Below, piece after piece: positions 61,766 through 64,000 of a stretch of DNA of 64,000 nt. Source of the stretch: Acanthaster planci (Eukaryota > Echinodermata > Asteroidea > Valvatida > Acanthasteridae). The notes under the pieces were generated by a model, which saw nothing but the letters and a program-made list of their open reading frames with translations, had not been told where the DNA came from and ran no database searches. The stretch spans positions 2,158,515 through 2,222,514 of the forward strand of contig NW_019091404.1 of the NCBI RefSeq assembly GCF_001949145.1, read 5' to 3'. Position 1 is the first letter of the stretch, and every line of letters begins with the position of its first letter. The translations under genes and the position numbers were made by a program.

Positions 61766-64000
61766 TTTTCATTTCTGATGAAACAAGGCTCCTATCATGA
61801 CAAGGTAATTTGCCCAGTCTGAGCAACGTCTTATTGATGAGATTTGATTTAATATCCGTGTAGCAGTTGAAGACAAGTAGGAAGACAAGGCAGTTAAGAT
61901 GGTTGTTTTATGTTACATATCCTCTCTGTTTCATTTCAACCATGAATAAGATAAGCTTTGAAGCTTTTCAAAGGGAGCACCATACAAGGATATCTGTTTT
62001 TGTGAGGGTACTCTCAACCAGATAGCAATTTTGTTTAAGTACCCATTGGTCAGATTGCAGTTAGTTTTTTGATTGACCATTGAAGCAACTACGGGTATAG
62101 TATTCCGAACACAAATTATAAATGAGTCTCAGGTCTTGCAACTTCCCACTGCTGAGGCAATTTTGGCAAATGTTCATCTTTTTTTTCTGGAAAGTACATG
62201 TATATATACATGTTCAATGCACCGTATATTATACTAACTATTTGGTTGTTCAAGGGCCCAGGCTGTTATGGCATCAGGGATAACAAGTTGACTAGTTGAG
62301 ACTGATTATGGGGACAAAATTTAATGCGCTTGGCCCCCCAAATATCTATTGTTTCAGCATGCGTGTTGTCCTCACATGAAGATGTGTACATTGTACATGT
62401 ACACTTGCATCATGTACAGCGTAAGTGGAAGCAGTTTTTAAATCCCAGACGCTGGTACTAAAGTACATGTACTTTGCCCTGGAGCTAACCTGAGTACAAG
62501 AGCCTGTTTAAATCATTCCCAGGACTTCATGAGATTGACAGGAGGCTGCTTGCTTGCTGGAGATAGTTTCTTTTATTGGAAAATGCAAATGTTGGAGTGA
62601 TGTCACATTACATGAGAAGTGTTTGATGTACCGGTAAGCCGAGAGCAATGAAAGATTGGTGTCGAATGGTGTTTGTGTGCAGAAATCGGGCATCTTCGCA
62701 GGGCTTCTCTTGGGAAATTGGGCATCTTCAAGGGGATTCTCCAAAAGGGGATTAGACTTTAGGTAATGATAAGCTTTTCCTGTTAAGACATGAGTAAAAT
62801 TGGAAGTAATGAGTTTTATCTGCTGGGTCAGTATTTTTTTGTCCACATGCTGTATTTAACATCTCTGGGAAGTCCATTTTGGAATTGATTGAGGCTTTAG
62901 TCTTTGATAGTGGCACACCAGCGACAGCAGCCAAAATTGTGCAAAACATATCCAACTTGGATTTGACCTAAACTTTTTTCTGCCCCAAAATATTTCATAA
63001 TACTGCAAATACAGCTTTAGATTAGATATGAATCTAATGATTTAGATTTGTACCGGTAACTGGATCAATCATTAAATCTGTTTTTATGTGACGGTGTTTG
63101 GAAAATGTTAAAGGTCGACAAAACATCTTGGATTTAACTTGCCATTGTGTGTAAATCCTTCATTGTTAGTAAATGCCTTTTCCAGGGAATGGGGAAAACT
63201 CAAACAGATGGTTGTTTATTTGCAGTCTGGACTGTTAAAAATGTGTCATCATTTAGGGGATTAACCTCTTGAGGGTTGTCCATTTAGTACCGTCAACTTG
63301 AGTGTTTATGTCCATGATGCAACTAAAATTAAAAAAAAAAATTATTTCATGGTTTTGTTTGATTGGAAATGGAGGGCTGTAAGTTACGTTAGTGAGTGTA
63401 TGGACTGTTCCATTTTAAGCTCTGTCTCCAGTCAGAATGGTATGTTCTGAACAGTTCCAGATAAAAGCATTAGCAATAATTTTTCTTTTTTTTCTTGAGG
63501 GTTGAATGTGGGAATTACAGGACTATATTCATGCAAATTTTAGGGCTGCAGCAAAGTGCATACATTTTGGCTTCATTCAACAACATTTTGCTTCCTGGAG
63601 GCTCAGCACTGAAAAACTCCATGTACAATGTACATGTACATCCAGGAAGCACCTGTGCAGTGGTACTGCTAGAAGAGTCCTGCAATATAATTATGCCCCT
63701 GCCCATCGGTGACTCCAGAAATATTGGTTTGGAATTGTGGGATATTGTCTGCCAGTCTGTCAGCGGGGCACTGCAGTGTTTGCTTTGTCATGAAGAAGTT
63801 GTGACAAGATACACAAAGGGGGCCTGGGAGCGTGTTCAAGGCACTTGAGAATTTCAGCTGTTGGATTTTTTTTGTTCAGAAGCTGATGGCAGAGGCATGT
63901 TGTACATGTAGTGTTTGAAGTGGCTCATACACAGTTAGTGAATGGATGTGTACTTTCGATGATGTGACCGCTAAATGGGGGTCTAATCCTAAGTTACAGG
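61766..64000. other. Non-coding right end of the window
   Basis: Open frames up to 117 codons (63495-63848, plus) lack recognisable domains. Palindromes of the TACATGTA type are frequent (62195, 62390, 62462, 63622, 63902). The last bases, AAGTTACAGG, resemble a 3' splice site, so an exon may start at the very edge. Confidence 0.35.

Noticed and set aside
63495-63848. 117-codon plus-strand frame near the right end
   Set aside because: Interrupted character, TACATGTAC palindromes within it, and no domain; probably chance.
1-64000. CRISPR array, operon, phage or bacterial system
   Set aside because: The DNA is clearly from an animal nucleus: spliced genes, AATAAA signals, MITEs. No prokaryotic features were seen.

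Overview
This is a stretch of an invertebrate animal genome, most likely a deuterostome (echinoderm, hemichordate or amphioxus). The evidence is AT-rich non-coding DNA, GT-AG introns of 0.1-7 kb, AATAAA signals, a eukaryotic class II tRNA, many small DNA-transposon derivatives, and animal genes: an FAS-like polyketide synthase, SPAG7, POLR2D and SLC7A14. The phylum cannot be fixed from the sequence alone.

Left part (1-17.6 kb). The window opens inside an intron of a large plus-strand gene for an animal FAS-like polyketide synthase. Nearly all of the enzyme (KS-AT-DH-pseudo-MT-ER-KR) lies in one 6.8 kb exon, and the ACP lies in a separate last exon. No thioesterase follows. A 3' UTR holding a piggyBac-like MITE comes next. 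SPAG7 (minus, six exons) and POLR2D/RPB4 (plus, four exons) follow head to head, with 492 bp between their start codons.

Middle part (17.9-48 kb). After a small hypothetical minus-strand ORF come two minus-strand transporter genes in tandem. The first is a clear SLC7A14 orthologue (eight exons, 19.9-30.4 kb). The second is a strongly diverged SLC7 paralogue (four exons, 38.1-47.9 kb). All three introns of the second match SLC7A14 introns in position and phase, so the pair arose by tandem duplication, followed by loss of four introns and of key transporter motifs. Between them is a small tRNA locus: one intact tRNA-Leu(UAA) and three decayed tRNA copies.

Right part (48-64 kb). No convincing gene was found. 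A possible first exon lies at 50.15-50.27 kb. The rest looks intronic or intergenic: a hAT MITE with an 8-bp target duplication, a second copy of a long-TIR MITE, and frequent TACATGTA/GTACATGTAC palindromes.

Functionally the genes are mostly unrelated neighbours: secondary metabolism, transcription, and membrane amino-acid transport. No new multi-gene system was recognised. The most notable points are the unusual PKS, the neofunctionalised or decaying SLC7A14 duplicate, and a dense set of at least ten small inverted-repeat elements with traceable termini.
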